Positions 14,959-26,082 of a DNA stretch of 64,000 nucleotides are shown here, piece by piece; position 1 is the first letter of the stretch, and every line of letters begins with the position of its first letter. Where the stretch lies: positions 1 through 64,000 of the forward strand of contig SFHJ01000005.1 in NCBI GenBank assembly GCA_004555655.1, written 5' to 3'. This stretch comes from Clostridiales bacterium (lineage in GTDB: Bacteria > Bacillota > Clostridia > Oscillospirales > Oscillospiraceae). Under the pieces are notes generated by a model. That model ran no database searches. It had not been told where the DNA came from and saw only the letters and a list, made by a program, of their open reading frames with translations. Made by a program: the position numbers and the translations under genes.

Positions 14959-16107
14959 TCAGTTCTCTTTGAGTTTTTCAAAAAAGCTCTTGCGCTTGGG
15001 CTGCCCCTCGTCGTCCATGGCGTTTTCAAGCTTCCTGAGCAGTTCGCGCTGTTCCTTGGTGAGCTTGGTCGGCGTTTCAACCACAACGGTGACAAACTGG
15101 TCGCCGCGCGTCTTATACCCCACATACGGGATTCCCTTGCCGCGCAGGCGGAAGGTCGTTCCGGTCTGCGTGCCCTCGGGGATCGAGTAGCGCACCTTGC
15201 CGTCGAGCGTGGGCACCTCAATCGTCGCGCCCAGCGCCGCCTGCGTGAACGAAATCGGCATCTGGCACAGTACGTTCGCCCCGTCACGGGTGAAGATGGG
15301 GTGCTTGTGCACGTTCACCGTCACGAGCAGGTCGCCGTTCGGCCCGCCGTTGGAACCGGCGTTGCCCTCGTCGCGCACGCGGAAGGACTGGCCGTCGTCG
15401 ATGCCCGCCGGAACCTTGACCTTGATGGTCTTGTTGCGGCGCACCTTGCCCTTGCCCTTACAGGTGTTGCAGGGGTCTTTGATGATCTTGCCCGCGCCGC
15501 CGCACTTGGGACACGGCTGGGACGACTGCATTGTCATACCCATGAAATTCTGCTGTGTGCGCACGGTGCCGCGGCCGTTACAGTAGCTGCACGTCTCGGG
15601 CTGCGTGCCCTCGCGGCAGCCGGTGCCGCCGCAGGTCGCGCACGGCTCAACGCGTGAATAGGTGATCTGCTGGTCGCAGCCGAAAGCCGCGTCCTCAAAC
15701 GAGATCTCGATCTCGGCCATGACGTTCTGGCCCTTGCTGGGCCCTGCGCGCCGGCCGGACGACGATGACGCACCGCCGCCGAAGAAATCGCCGAAGATAT
15801 CGCCGAGATCGCCGAAACCGCCAAAGCCGCCGCCAAACCCGCCGCCGAAGCCCGCGTTTGGATTGAAGTTGGGGTCGACGCCAGCGAAGCCGTACTGGTC
15901 ATACAGCGCCTTTTTTTCGCTGTTGGAGAGCACCTCGTAGGCCTCATTGACCTCCTTGAACTTCTCCTCAGCCGACTTGTCGCCGGGGTTCTGGTCGGGG
16001 TGGTACTTCATGGCCAGCTTGCGGTATGCCTTTTTGATCTCGCTGTCCGAGGCGTTTTTCTCTACGCCAAGGACCTCGTAATAGTCTCTTTTATTCTGAT
16101 CTGCCAT
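14959..16107 (-). CDS. dnaJ: chaperone DnaJ (Hsp40)
   Basis: Co-chaperone that delivers substrates to DnaK and stimulates its ATPase. The 382 residues have the full type I plan: a J domain with the HPD of KYHPDQNPG, a Gly/Phe-rich linker (repeats of GFGG around residues 85-110), and a four-repeat zinc-finger region (CATCGGTG, CSYCNGRG, CPKCGGAG, CNTCKGKG). A C-terminal substrate-binding region follows. The ATG at 16107 is preceded by GAGGGG. It is the last gene of the heat-shock unit, 62 nt after dnaK. The Ser-rich insert after the G/F region is slightly longer than usual. Confidence 0.97.
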   Translation of the reverse strand: MADQNKRDYYEVLGVEKNASDSEIKKAYRKLAMKYHPDQNPGDKSAEEKFKEVNEAYEVLSNSEKKALYDQYGFAGVDPNFNPNAGFGGGFGGGFGGFGDLGDIFGDFFGGGASSSSGRRAGPSKGQNVMAEIEISFEDAAFGCDQQITYSRVEPCATCGGTGCREGTQPETCSYCNGRGTVRTQQNFMGMTMQSSQPCPKCGGAGKIIKDPCNTCKGKGKVRRNKTIKVKVPAGIDDGQSFRVRDEGNAGSNGGPNGDLLVTVNVHKHPIFTRDGANVLCQMPISFTQAALGATIEVPTLDGKVRYSIPEGTQTGTTFRLRGKGIPYVGYKTRGDQFVTVVVETPTKLTKEQRELLRKLENAMDDEGQPKRKSFFEKLKEN

Positions 16108-16169
16108 CGGGATTCCCCTCTTTCACAGCCAAAAGGGGCGGAATCGCTTCCGCCCCGTGGGCTAATTGC

Positions 16170-17999
<1,830 letters not shown>

Positions 18000-18064
18000 A
18001 ATGTTTTCCTCCTATATATCCAATGAACGTTTTTACAAATTGATATGACAAACAGCTTTTGCTG

Positions 18065-18631
18065 TCAGTTTGCTACGGTTACCATGGCGAAGCGGATGAC
18101 CTTATCGCCTACGCGGAAGCCCTTCTGAAAGACCTCCTTGATGACGTTCTCGCCGAGCGTCTCATCTTGGGTATGCATGACTGCATTGTGCAGCGACGGG
18201 TCGAACGCCTCACCCTTCTCACCGAAGGATTCTACGCCGAGCTTGGTCATCACCTCAACCAGCTGTGTCATGGTCATCTCCACGCCCTTTTTATATGCCT
18301 CGTCGGCCGTCTCCTGCGCCAGCGCCCGCTCGAGATTGTCAAACACCGGCAGGAACTTGCCCACCGTTTCGGCGCGGATCTGCGTGTAGAGGTTATCCTT
18401 TTCCTTCTGGCTGCGCTTGCGGAAGTTATCATATTCCGCGGCAAGCCGCAGGTAATTGTCATGCTCCTGCGCGCAGGCGGCCTGCGCCTTTTCCAGCTCC
18501 GAAGGCTCCGCGGGCGTTTCCGGCTGCGGCTCGGTCTGCGGCGCTTCGTCCGTTTCCGGTACGCTTTCGGTCTGCGGCTCGTTCGGAATGACTTCCTCCG
18601 CCGTCTGCTCTACATTCTGTTTCTCATCCAT
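18065..18631 (-). CDS. grpE: nucleotide exchange factor GrpE
   Basis: Releases ADP from DnaK. In 188 residues it has an acidic, low-complexity N-terminal ~55 residues (Glu/Pro-rich), a long helix containing RLAAEYDNFRKRSQKEKDNL, the PVFDNLERALA segment, and the C-terminal beta domain with VIRFAMVTVAN; GEKGEAFDPSLHNAVMH is the family signature region. It lies 21 nt after hrcA and 65 nt before dnaK in one transcriptional unit. Confidence 0.96.
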   Translation of the reverse strand: MDEKQNVEQTAEEVIPNEPQTESVPETDEAPQTEPQPETPAEPSELEKAQAACAQEHDNYLRLAAEYDNFRKRSQKEKDNLYTQIRAETVGKFLPVFDNLERALAQETADEAYKKGVEMTMTQLVEVMTKLGVESFGEKGEAFDPSLHNAVMHTQDETLGENVIKEVFQKGFRVGDKVIRFAMVTVAN

Positions 18632-18652
18632 ATCATGATTCCTCCGGGAAAA

Positions 18653-19717
<1,065 letters not shown>

Positions 19718-19738
19718 GGCGCTTCCTCCCGTCCAGCT

Positions 19739-19765
19739 TTAGCACTCTTTATCCCCGAGTGCTAA
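19739..19765 (-). promoter_or_regulatory. CIRCE operator
   Basis: TTAGCACTC, 9-nt spacer, GAGTGCTAA: the perfect HrcA-binding inverted repeat. It spans the predicted transcription start and ends about 21 nt before the hrcA start codon. Confidence 0.97.
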
Positions 19766-19769
19766 ACGC

Positions 19770-19798
19770 AGTTTACCACTCGTTGGGTGCGTTGTCAA
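19770..19798 (-). promoter_or_regulatory. hrcA operon promoter
   Basis: On the minus strand TTGACA (19793-19798), a 17-nt spacer and TAAACT (19770-19775), placing CIRCE at the start site. Confidence 0.9.
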
Positions 19799-19837
19799 TA
19801 CCTCAACTATAAACAATTTGTGAATTTCAAGGGCAAA

Positions 19838-19875
19838 AAATAGCCCCGAAAGCAGGATGCGACTTTCGGGGCTTT
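19838..19875 (-). terminator. terminator of the B12 importer operon
   Basis: AAAGCCCCGAAAG / CTTTCGGGGCT stem with TATTTTTT on the minus strand, about 50 nt after the CGGC-protein stop. Confidence 0.8.
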
Positions 19876-19925
19876 GCCAAACAGGCGGCGAGGGGGGCGC
19901 CGCCCGATTTGCAGCAGTATTGGTC

Positions 19926-20273
19926 TTAGTTATGTGTGCGCAGAACGGTACCGATGCCCCGCTGCCTGAGAAGCTCCACGAGCTCCGCCATCGTGGGGCA
20001 CAGCACATTCTGCCGGGCGTCCGTCATGCCGCACACGCCGACATGCACGCACGTGACGCCGATCTTCTCCAGCCGCTCCAGCTTTTCCAGCGTACCGTCA
20101 TCCTGCGCGGGTGCAATTCCGCAGCCGGGGCAGTGAAAAAACGCCATGAGCCGGAGCCCGTCTTCTGCATAGCGGGCAAAGCTGCCCGTTTTTTCATTGA
20201 ACGCGCGCAGGCATCCTGCGCCGGTACATACCCGGTTGGCGTTCAGGCACGTCAAAATTGCGATCTTTTTCAT
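19926..20273 (-). CDS. CGGC-domain protein, Cys-rich, coupled to the B12 importer
   Basis: A 115-residue cytoplasmic protein with eight cysteines (residues 9, 16, 21, 48, 51, 75, 81, 92). These include TCLNANRVCTGAGCLRAF near the start, HCPGCG at 47-52 and VGVCGM at 79-83. This spacing matches the CGGC domain family (a small predicted metal- or cofactor-binding domain of unknown function). Its ATG overlaps the TGA of the ATPase gene by four nt (ATGA), so the two are translationally coupled. It is the last gene of a cobalamin-riboswitch operon. A role in handling corrinoid or cobalt after import is inference from position; other members are not known to me to have a proven function. Confidence 0.8.
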   Translation of the reverse strand: MKKIAILTCLNANRVCTGAGCLRAFNEKTGSFARYAEDGLRLMAFFHCPGCGIAPAQDDGTLEKLERLEKIGVTCVHVGVCGMTDARQNVLCPTMAELVELLRQRGIGTVLRTHN

Positions 20274-21052
20274 ACGGAGCCTTCCTTCTGTGCCTGCGGA
20301 TGAAACAGGATGTGTGTCGCGCCGTCTGTGCCGCGCAGCACCTGCGCGTCCACCTCATAGACCGCGCGGATAAACGCCGGGGTGAGAAGCGCTTCCGTCG
20401 TGCCCTCGCCCACGATCTGGCCGTTTTTGACGGCATAGAGCCGGTCACAGTACATGGCCGCGAGGTTGAGGTCGTGCACGGCGGCAATCACCGTTCGGTC
20501 GAGTCCGCGCACCAGATCCATCAGCTGCAGCTGGTACTTGATGTCGAGGTGGTTGGTCGGCTCGTCAAGGATGAGGCACGGCGTCTGCTGCGCAAGTGCG
20601 CGCGCCAGAATGACCCGCTGCTGTTCGCCGCCCGAGAGTGTGGAGAACGAACGCTGCGCAAACGCCGCCATACCCACGGTCTTGAGCGCCTCATCCGCAA
20701 TGCGGTAGTCCCCGGCGTTATCGCGCTCGAGCGCGCGCTTGTGCGGCGCGCGGCCCATCATGACCACGTCGTGGACGGAAAAATCAAAATTGTAGTAGTT
20801 GTGCTGCGCCACAACGGCGAGCCTGCGCGCCGACTGGCGGGTGGTGTACGACGAAAGCGCTTTTCCATCGAGATACACCGCGCCGCCGCTCGGCTTGAGC
20901 GTGCGGTAGATGCAGCGCAGCAGTGTGCTCTTTCCGCTGCCATTCGGGCCGATGATGCCCACGAACTCGCGGTTTTCGGCCGTCATGCTGACGCCCTTGA
21001 GAATATGGTTCGCGTTCAGCACGCACGCAATGTCTCTGGCTTCCACGCGCAT
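20270..21052 (-). CDS. ABC transporter ATP-binding protein, probable corrinoid importer
   Basis: The 260-residue cytoplasmic ATPase of a FecCD/BtuCD-type importer. Visible motifs: Walker A GPNGSGKST at 35-43, Q-loop around VVAQHNYYNF, signature LSGGEQQRVILARAL, Walker B with LILDEPTNHLD, and the switch His in AAVHDLN. The ATG at 21052 overlaps the permease stop (TGATG) and has GGAGGTGG upstream. The B12 riboswitch at the head of the operon points to cobalamin or another corrinoid as substrate, so it is a BtuD-like protein; the ATPase itself cannot be told from ferric-siderophore ones. Confidence 0.9.
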   Translation of the reverse strand: MRVEARDIACVLNANHILKGVSMTAENREFVGIIGPNGSGKSTLLRCIYRTLKPSGGAVYLDGKALSSYTTRQSARRLAVVAQHNYYNFDFSVHDVVMMGRAPHKRALERDNAGDYRIADEALKTVGMAAFAQRSFSTLSGGEQQRVILARALAQQTPCLILDEPTNHLDIKYQLQLMDLVRGLDRTVIAAVHDLNLAAMYCDRLYAVKNGQIVGEGTTEALLTPAFIRAVYEVDAQVLRGTDGATHILFHPQAQKEGSV

Positions 21053-22170
21053 CAGTCGCCACCTCCGAATCCGTAGCGCCTGCGCGCCATGAGATAGATG
21101 AACACCGGCGCGCCGATCATAGCCGTCAGGATGCCGATGGGCAGCTCCTTGCGCGGCAGCAGCACCCGGCACAAAACATCCGCCCACAGCAGGAAAATCG
21201 CGCCCAGCAGCGCCGAGATGGGGACGAGCTTTTTGTGGCCGGTGCCGAAGAGCATTCTGACCACATGCGGAATGATGAGCCCTACGAAGCCGATGATGCC
21301 GGCCGTATACACGGCAAAGCCCACCAGAAGCGCCGAGACGACCAGATAGCCGATGCGCCAGCGGTGCAGGTCGGTGCCGAGCGTCACGGCGCTCTCATCG
21401 CCCAGCAGCATGAGATCGAGCGTGCGGTGCTGTGTCCAGAAAAAGAGCGTTCCGGCCAGCGCCACCAGCAGCATCCAGAGATTCGTCTCCCACTTTGCCC
21501 CGGCGAGGCTGCCGAGCGTCCAGCGCGCCACGGCCTCCACCGCGCCGCTGCTGCTGTTGATGACGTAGAGCACAAAATTTGAGACCGCGCTGCAGACGCT
21601 CGAGAGCGCCGTACCGGCCAGAATCAGCTTGACCGACGTGGCCCGGCCGCCGACGTTCGCCAGCGAGACCACGGCGATGCTCACCAGAAATGCGCCCGCG
21701 AAGGCCACCAGGCCCACATAGCCGCTGCCCAGAAAGGAGCCGACACCGAACAAAATCGCCAGTGTCGCACCCATGGAAGCGCCCGAGGACAAGCCCAGCA
21801 CATAGGGGTCTGCCAGCGGGTTTTTCACAACGGCCTGCATCACCGCGCCTGCAACCGACAGCGCCGCGCCCACACCGATGGCCAGCACCAGCCGCGGCAG
21901 GCGGACGAACCAGACGATATCGCTCAGGCTGCCCTGCCCGTAGCATTCGGCATCGCCGAGCCGGAAGAGCTTATATGCAATCACACGGTACACATCCGAC
22001 ATCTTCAGATCCACAGAGCCGATCGTCACCGCCCACGCCAGCGACGCGATCAACGCCGCCAGCAGGAGCAAAATCGCCGCCAGATAGATGGGCCTGCCGT
22101 GAAACACGCCGTTTTTCAGGTCGAGACCGGCACGTTTTTTGCCATGTGCGGCGGTTTTTTCACGGTTCAC
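21052..22170 (-). CDS. FecCD/BtuC-type ABC transporter permease
   Basis: The 372-residue membrane subunit. It has about ten hydrophobic segments, the family blocks LPRLVLAIGVGAALSVAGAV, QAVVKNPLADPYVLGLSSGA and GFVGLIIPHVVRMLFG, the last containing the EAA-like coupling loop to the ATPase. The N-terminus has a ~30-residue basic cytoplasmic extension. The start is GTG at 22170, overlapping the binding-protein stop by GTGA. It follows the binding protein and precedes the ATPase. Substrate is inferred to be corrinoid from the riboswitch. Confidence 0.92.
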   Translation of the reverse strand: MNREKTAAHGKKRAGLDLKNGVFHGRPIYLAAILLLLAALIASLAWAVTIGSVDLKMSDVYRVIAYKLFRLGDAECYGQGSLSDIVWFVRLPRLVLAIGVGAALSVAGAVMQAVVKNPLADPYVLGLSSGASMGATLAILFGVGSFLGSGYVGLVAFAGAFLVSIAVVSLANVGGRATSVKLILAGTALSSVCSAVSNFVLYVINSSSGAVEAVARWTLGSLAGAKWETNLWMLLVALAGTLFFWTQHRTLDLMLLGDESAVTLGTDLHRWRIGYLVVSALLVGFAVYTAGIIGFVGLIIPHVVRMLFGTGHKKLVPISALLGAIFLLWADVLCRVLLPRKELPIGILTAMIGAPVFIYLMARRRYGFGGGD

Positions 22171-23321
22171 GGATACATCTCCGGATACAGGTTCTGCGCG
22201 ACTGTGAGAACGCCGTCAAGCGTATTCATGCCGCTGCAGTACATATACATCAGATTGATGGCAAAGACACGTCCGTTTTTCACCGCGTCAAGGCTGGCAA
22301 AGGCGGGATTGTCGGTGATGAGCTTTACCACGTGCTCGCCCGCGTAGTCCACGTCGCCCACACTGTAGCCGTCATACCAGACCATGAAGATGGCGTCCGG
22401 GTTGAGCGCGATCAGGTCCTCCGCGCTGATGTTGCCGGTGTTGCCGTGCTTGCCTGCGACCAGCTCCGCGCCGCCGCACATGGCCACATTGCCGCCCAGC
22501 ACGTCCTCACCGTAGACACGGTAGGTGCCGCCCTCATCTTCAAGGACAGCCACGCCGAGGCGCTCTTTTCCGGCCAGATAGTCCTCGATCTTCTGCAGCT
22601 CCGCGTGGATCTCAGCCACCAGCGCCTCCGCCCGGTCCTGCACGTCAAAAATCATGCCGAGCGTGAGAATGTCCTGGCATTCCTCTTCGACGGTCTGCGG
22701 ATGTTCTGCAGCCGGGCCGCGGCAGGCGCTGTTGAGCGACATGTAGGTGCCGACGCCGCGTTCATGCCAGAAGTCCACGTCACCCAGACGCTTGTCGGAG
22801 AAGGTCGAATACCAGCCGGTGATGAAGTCCGGTTCCAGTGCAATGACCTCCTCCTTCGAGGGCATGCTGTCATAGAAATTGATCTTTGCAAAATCGTCGG
22901 ACAGTTCGGTGCGGACGTCGCCGTCCAGGCCGCATGCGCCCACGATCTTATCCGCCAGGCCCAGCGCCAGCAGAGCCTCGATATTGTTCTGATTCTGCGC
23001 CCAGACGCGCTCGGGCGCCTTTTCAAAGGTGTACTGTACCTGTTCTTTTTCGTAGTTGTAGGTCGTGATGGTCAGCGGATACTCCGTGCGCTTGCCCTCG
23101 GCGGCAGGTTCTTCTGCTGTCGGTTCCTCCGCAGCAGGCTCCTGCGCCGCGGGTTCCTCCGCCGCGGGCGCTTCGGCTGCCGGTTCCTGTGCGGCGGGTT
23201 CTTCCGCTGCCGCAGGTTCCTGCGCAGCGGACGCTTCAGGCGCGGTCTTGCCGGCGCAGGCGGCGAGCGACGCCGTCATGAGCAGTACAAGCAGCAGTGC
23301 GATCCATTTTTTAGCTCTCAT
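22167..23321 (-). CDS. ABC transporter substrate-binding lipoprotein, probable corrinoid-binding (BtuF-like)
   Basis: A 384-residue lipoprotein. The signal peptide ends in the lipobox LAAC with Cys22. A ~50-residue linker made of repeated EEPAAQEPAAE units follows, then a TroA/BtuF-type binding domain from about residue 85 (TITTYNYEKEQVQYTFEKAP, PERVWAQNQNNIEALLALGL, then IVGACGLDG, and DAIFMVWYDGY). The low-complexity linker would hold the domain away from the membrane. The ATG at 23321 has TGGAGG eight nt upstream; further upstream is riboswitch. It is the first gene of the B12-regulated operon. Confidence 0.88.
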   Translation of the reverse strand: MRAKKWIALLLVLLMTASLAACAGKTAPEASAAQEPAAAEEPAAQEPAAEAPAAEEPAAQEPAAEEPTAEEPAAEGKRTEYPLTITTYNYEKEQVQYTFEKAPERVWAQNQNNIEALLALGLADKIVGACGLDGDVRTELSDDFAKINFYDSMPSKEEVIALEPDFITGWYSTFSDKRLGDVDFWHERGVGTYMSLNSACRGPAAEHPQTVEEECQDILTLGMIFDVQDRAEALVAEIHAELQKIEDYLAGKERLGVAVLEDEGGTYRVYGEDVLGGNVAMCGGAELVAGKHGNTGNISAEDLIALNPDAIFMVWYDGYSVGDVDYAGEHVVKLITDNPAFASLDAVKNGRVFAINLMYMYCSGMNTLDGVLTVAQNLYPEMYP

Positions 23322-23387
23322 TTCGGTTTCCTCCATTTTCTTTTTTGTGCGTACGCACGTTTGCGGCGAACTTCTGCGCCCGCCGCC

Positions 23388-23427
23388 AAAGAAAACGGCC
23401 GCGGCAGCAAATGCTGCCGCGGCCGTT
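23388..23427 (-). terminator. expression-platform terminator of the cobalamin riboswitch
   Basis: A perfect 15-bp stem AACGGCCGCGGCAGC / GCTGCCGCGGCCGTT with a 4-nt loop followed by TTCTTT on the minus strand, between the aptamer and the btuF-like start. Its position fits a transcription-termination switch. Confidence 0.8.
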
Positions 23428-23490
23428 ATTCCCGCGCACAAAATACGCCCCCAGTCCTGACTCGGGATCTGGTGGTCGGGCTCATGTTTC

Positions 23491-23675
23491 AGCAGGTCTT
23501 CTGACTTGCGCATCACTGGATGCACACAGCCTTCTCAGGATTACTCCCAATGACTGACTTTCGTCACGTGTGCAGCCTCCGCGCCTACAGCGGCGGTACC
23601 GTTCCGGCTTCTGACCGGATTCACTATTCTCCGCCGGGCCCAAACGCGTCCCGGCGGCACTGAAACACTTATGAA
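23491..23675 (-). promoter_or_regulatory. cobalamin (adenosylcobalamin-type) riboswitch
   Basis: The minus strand carries, in order, GTTTCAGTGCCGCCGGG, a GGGCCCGGCGGAGAATAGTGAA block, the repeat CCGGTCAGAAGCCGG, the B12-box-like ACCGCCGCTGTAG, a long variable arm, and the closing GTCAGAAGACCTGC. These are the ordered conserved blocks of the cobalamin aptamer. With a strong promoter before it and a terminator hairpin after it, the importer genes would be switched off when cobalamin is plentiful. Confidence 0.9.
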
Positions 23676-23685
23676 GTTCACCGTC

Positions 23686-23714
23686 ACTATACCGCTCGCG
23701 CGGCAATTTGTCAA
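23686..23714 (-). promoter_or_regulatory. promoter of the B12-riboswitch operon
   Basis: On the minus strand TTGACA (23709-23714), a 17-nt spacer and TATAGT (23686-23691). The TGA of TTGACA is the stop codon of the upstream acetyltransferase gene. Confidence 0.85.
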
Positions 23715-24322
23715 GGCGCTTTTCGTGAAAAATCGCCTGCGGCCAGCTGCGCCCGCGCCGTCTCCAGCGCGGCCGCGACGGCCTGCACCGGAAGCTGTGG
23801 CAGCGGAGTGACAGGTGCAGCAGCGCCCTCATGCGGCGAGAGTTCCTTTTCAAACCACGTTACGTCGTGCCACGCGCCGGCCTTGAACCCGGCGGCCCGG
23901 AAGACGCCGGCGGTCCGAAAGCCAAGCCCCCGGTGCAGCGCCTCGCTGGCCGCGTTCGGCGAGCTCACCACGCCGTAGACCGTTTTCACGCCCTGCAGCG
24001 TCAGAATTGCCATGAGCGCGCGGTACAGACCCGTGCCGAGTCCCCTGCCGCAGTACGCCCGGTCGAGATACACCGACAGCTCGGCGCACCAGCCGTACGC
24101 CGCGCGCTCAAACGCGCGGTGCGCGTAGGCATAGCCCACGGCCCGGCCGCCGTTCTCCAGCACGAGATACGGATAGTCCGCACTGAACGCTTTGATGCGC
24201 GCGGCAAACTCGGCCTGCGTGGGCAGAACATATTCAAAGGTGATGGACGTGGGGATATACTGCGCGTAGATTTCCAGCAGCGCAGAAGCGTCCTGTGGCG
24301 CGGCAAAGCGAAGCGTCAGCAT
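23711..24322 (-). CDS. GNAT N-acetyltransferase, phosphinothricin-acetyltransferase-like
   Basis: A 203-residue acetyl-CoA-dependent transferase. The layout follows the Pat/Bar-type branch: FAAPQDASALLEIYAQYIPT, then SITFEYVLPT, the acetyl-CoA loop YCGRGLGTGLYRALM, VSSPNAASEALHRGLGF, and WHDVTWFEKEL. Substrate unknown; close relatives acetylate amino-acid analogues or polyamine-like compounds. The C-terminal ~35 residues after the fold are extra and Ala/Pro-rich. Its start overlaps the end of the IMPase gene by seven nt, so the two are coupled. Its stop codon lies inside the -35 box of the next operon. Confidence 0.85.
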   Translation of the reverse strand: MLTLRFAAPQDASALLEIYAQYIPTSITFEYVLPTQAEFAARIKAFSADYPYLVLENGGRAVGYAYAHRAFERAAYGWCAELSVYLDRAYCGRGLGTGLYRALMAILTLQGVKTVYGVVSSPNAASEALHRGLGFRTAGVFRAAGFKAGAWHDVTWFEKELSPHEGAAAPVTPLPQLPVQAVAAALETARAQLAAGDFSRKAP

Positions 24323-25092
24323 GTCTCTGCCTCCCGTGCAAGCCGCAGCAGCTCGTCAAAGCACGCCAGATTTGCCGCCGCGAGCGACGATTTTTCTGCA
24401 AATTGCAGCGGCTTTCCCGCCATGTCAGTCACAAGACCGCCCGCCTCGCGCACGATCAGCGAGCCCGCGGCGTAGTCCCACGGCGAAAGCAGCGCCTCAA
24501 AATACGCCTCCGCCCGGCCGCACGCCACGTCGCACAGCTCCAGCGCGGCAGAGCCCGAGCGCCGGATATCCACGCAGCGGCCCATGAGGCTTCTTGCAAG
24601 GCGGAACGTCTCGTCATAGCACGCGGGATAATACGGCGACGCGCCGGTATAGACCACAGCCTCATCCATGCAGCACCGGCTGACATGGATGGCCTCGCCG
24701 TTTAAATACGCGCCCTTTCCCGCCTCGGCGGTGAACATTTCATCGGTGTAGGGATTGTAGATCACGCCGCACACGATGCGCGCGCCCTCTGCCAGCGCCA
24801 CGCTCACACAGCTGCGGCGCAGGCCCTTGATGAAATTCGTCGTGCCGTCGATGGGGTCGACGATGAAGCAGGGCCCCGCGGGCTTGGCCGCGCCGCTGTC
24901 ATCTTCCTCGGCGAAAAAGCCCGCGCCGGGCAGCGCATCCAGAAGTCCGCGTCGCAGAAATTCCTGCACCTCGGTGTCATAGCGCGTGACCAGGTCGTGC
25001 TTTGAACTCTTCCGGCGCACGGCCTTGTCGGCATCGGCCTGCCGTATGATGCTGCCCGCCGCGCGGACGATATCGGTCATTGCCTGCAGCAT
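24316..25092 (-). CDS. inositol monophosphatase family protein
   Basis: A Mg2+-dependent phosphatase of 258 residues. It shows the acidic pair in FFAEEDDSG, the metal motif VDPIDGTTNFIKG (DPIDGTTNF at 79-87), and the C-terminal motif SPWDYAAGSLIVREAGG. All metal-binding Asp/Glu positions appear intact. Family members act on inositol phosphate, 3'-phosphoadenosine phosphate or sugar phosphates; the substrate cannot be fixed. It sits between the lipid kinase and the acetyltransferase, all in one direction. Confidence 0.9.
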   Translation of the reverse strand: MLQAMTDIVRAAGSIIRQADADKAVRRKSSKHDLVTRYDTEVQEFLRRGLLDALPGAGFFAEEDDSGAAKPAGPCFIVDPIDGTTNFIKGLRRSCVSVALAEGARIVCGVIYNPYTDEMFTAEAGKGAYLNGEAIHVSRCCMDEAVVYTGASPYYPACYDETFRLARSLMGRCVDIRRSGSAALELCDVACGRAEAYFEALLSPWDYAAGSLIVREAGGLVTDMAGKPLQFAEKSSLAAANLACFDELLRLAREAETC

Positions 25093-25119
25093 ATTGGTTC
25101 TCCTTTTTCAAATCGTTAC

Positions 25120-25149
25120 GCCCCTCTGCGCCATCCGGCGCAGAGGGGC
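25120..25149. terminator. hairpin between lipid kinase and IMPase genes
   Basis: GCCCCTCTGCGCC / GGCGCAGAGGGGC perfect 13-bp stem, but without a T run, so it may be a processing or attenuation hairpin rather than a full terminator. Confidence 0.45.
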
Positions 25150-25163
25150 ATACGGCATATGTA

Positions 25164-26057
25164 CTATCTCGGTACGATGATCTCGATGGCGCGCTGGTGG
25201 TTGCGCACGCCGACACGCGTGACGCTGCCGCCGTACTCGCCGTCAAGCGTCCAGGCCACCGGCTCGTCAAATTCGAACGTCGCCTCACTGGCCTGATAGG
25301 TAATGAAATACGGCTCCTGAAAATCCTGCCGCAGAAGGCACGCCGCCGCCGCGCTGAAATCGGCCACATTCTTGAACTCGCGCACCAGCACAATCTCAGA
25401 TTTGCCGTCGTTGAGCGCGATGGGCAGGGACTTGGCCGTCTTGAATCCGCCGACCGAGGTTGTGCTGCACACCAGCCCGTCGAGAACATCCGCCTCGATC
25501 GTCTCGCCCTGACACGTCATGCGCACATGCACGCTCTTGACCTCGGAGAGCGCGCGCACGCCGTTTAAAAGGTACGCAAGCCGCCCAAGCGCACGTTTGT
25601 CCTGCTGGGGCGTCTCATACGCCACGTCGGTGAACAGGCCGAAGGCCGCGACGTAGGTAAACCACTTGTTTCCGCCGAATTCGCCGACGTCAATGGCGAA
25701 GGGGCTTCCGTGGATGATGTCCTGCGCGGCCCGGATAGGGTCGTGCGACAGGCCCAGCGTCGAGGCCACGTCATTGACCGTGCCGCCGGGGATATAGCCC
25801 AGCGGCGGCCGGTTTTCAAGGCCCATCAGCCCCGAAACGGCCTCGTTCAGCGTCCCGTCACCGCCGGTGCAGACGATCATGTCGTACTGCCCGCCGCGCG
25901 CAAGGATCTGCCGCGTCAGATCCTTCGGCCCCGAGGTCGTGTGTACCGTCACCTCGTAGCCGCCGACGGTAAAGATCTGCAGAACCTCCATGAGACAGCT
26001 GCGGATCTCTGCATGCCCGGCGTTCGGGTTTACAAAAAACAGCATCTTCTTTCCCAT
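25164..26057 (-). CDS. diacylglycerol/lipid kinase family protein (YegS/BmrU-like)
   Basis: A 297-residue ATP-dependent kinase of the DAGK catalytic family. It begins FFVNPNAGHAE and has the nucleotide motif CTGGDGTLNEAVSG (GGDGT at 65-69) and LGYIPGGTVNDVASTLG, which carry the family's key residues, and a C-terminal beta domain with LDGEYGG. Family members phosphorylate diacylglycerol or related lipids at the membrane. It lies upstream of the IMPase gene in the same direction. Confidence 0.9.
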   Translation of the reverse strand: MGKKMLFFVNPNAGHAEIRSCLMEVLQIFTVGGYEVTVHTTSGPKDLTRQILARGGQYDMIVCTGGDGTLNEAVSGLMGLENRPPLGYIPGGTVNDVASTLGLSHDPIRAAQDIIHGSPFAIDVGEFGGNKWFTYVAAFGLFTDVAYETPQQDKRALGRLAYLLNGVRALSEVKSVHVRMTCQGETIEADVLDGLVCSTTSVGGFKTAKSLPIALNDGKSEIVLVREFKNVADFSAAAACLLRQDFQEPYFITYQASEATFEFDEPVAWTLDGEYGGSVTRVGVRNHQRAIEIIVPR

Positions 26058-26082
26058 TGCAGTGCTCCCGTCTCTGTGCAGT

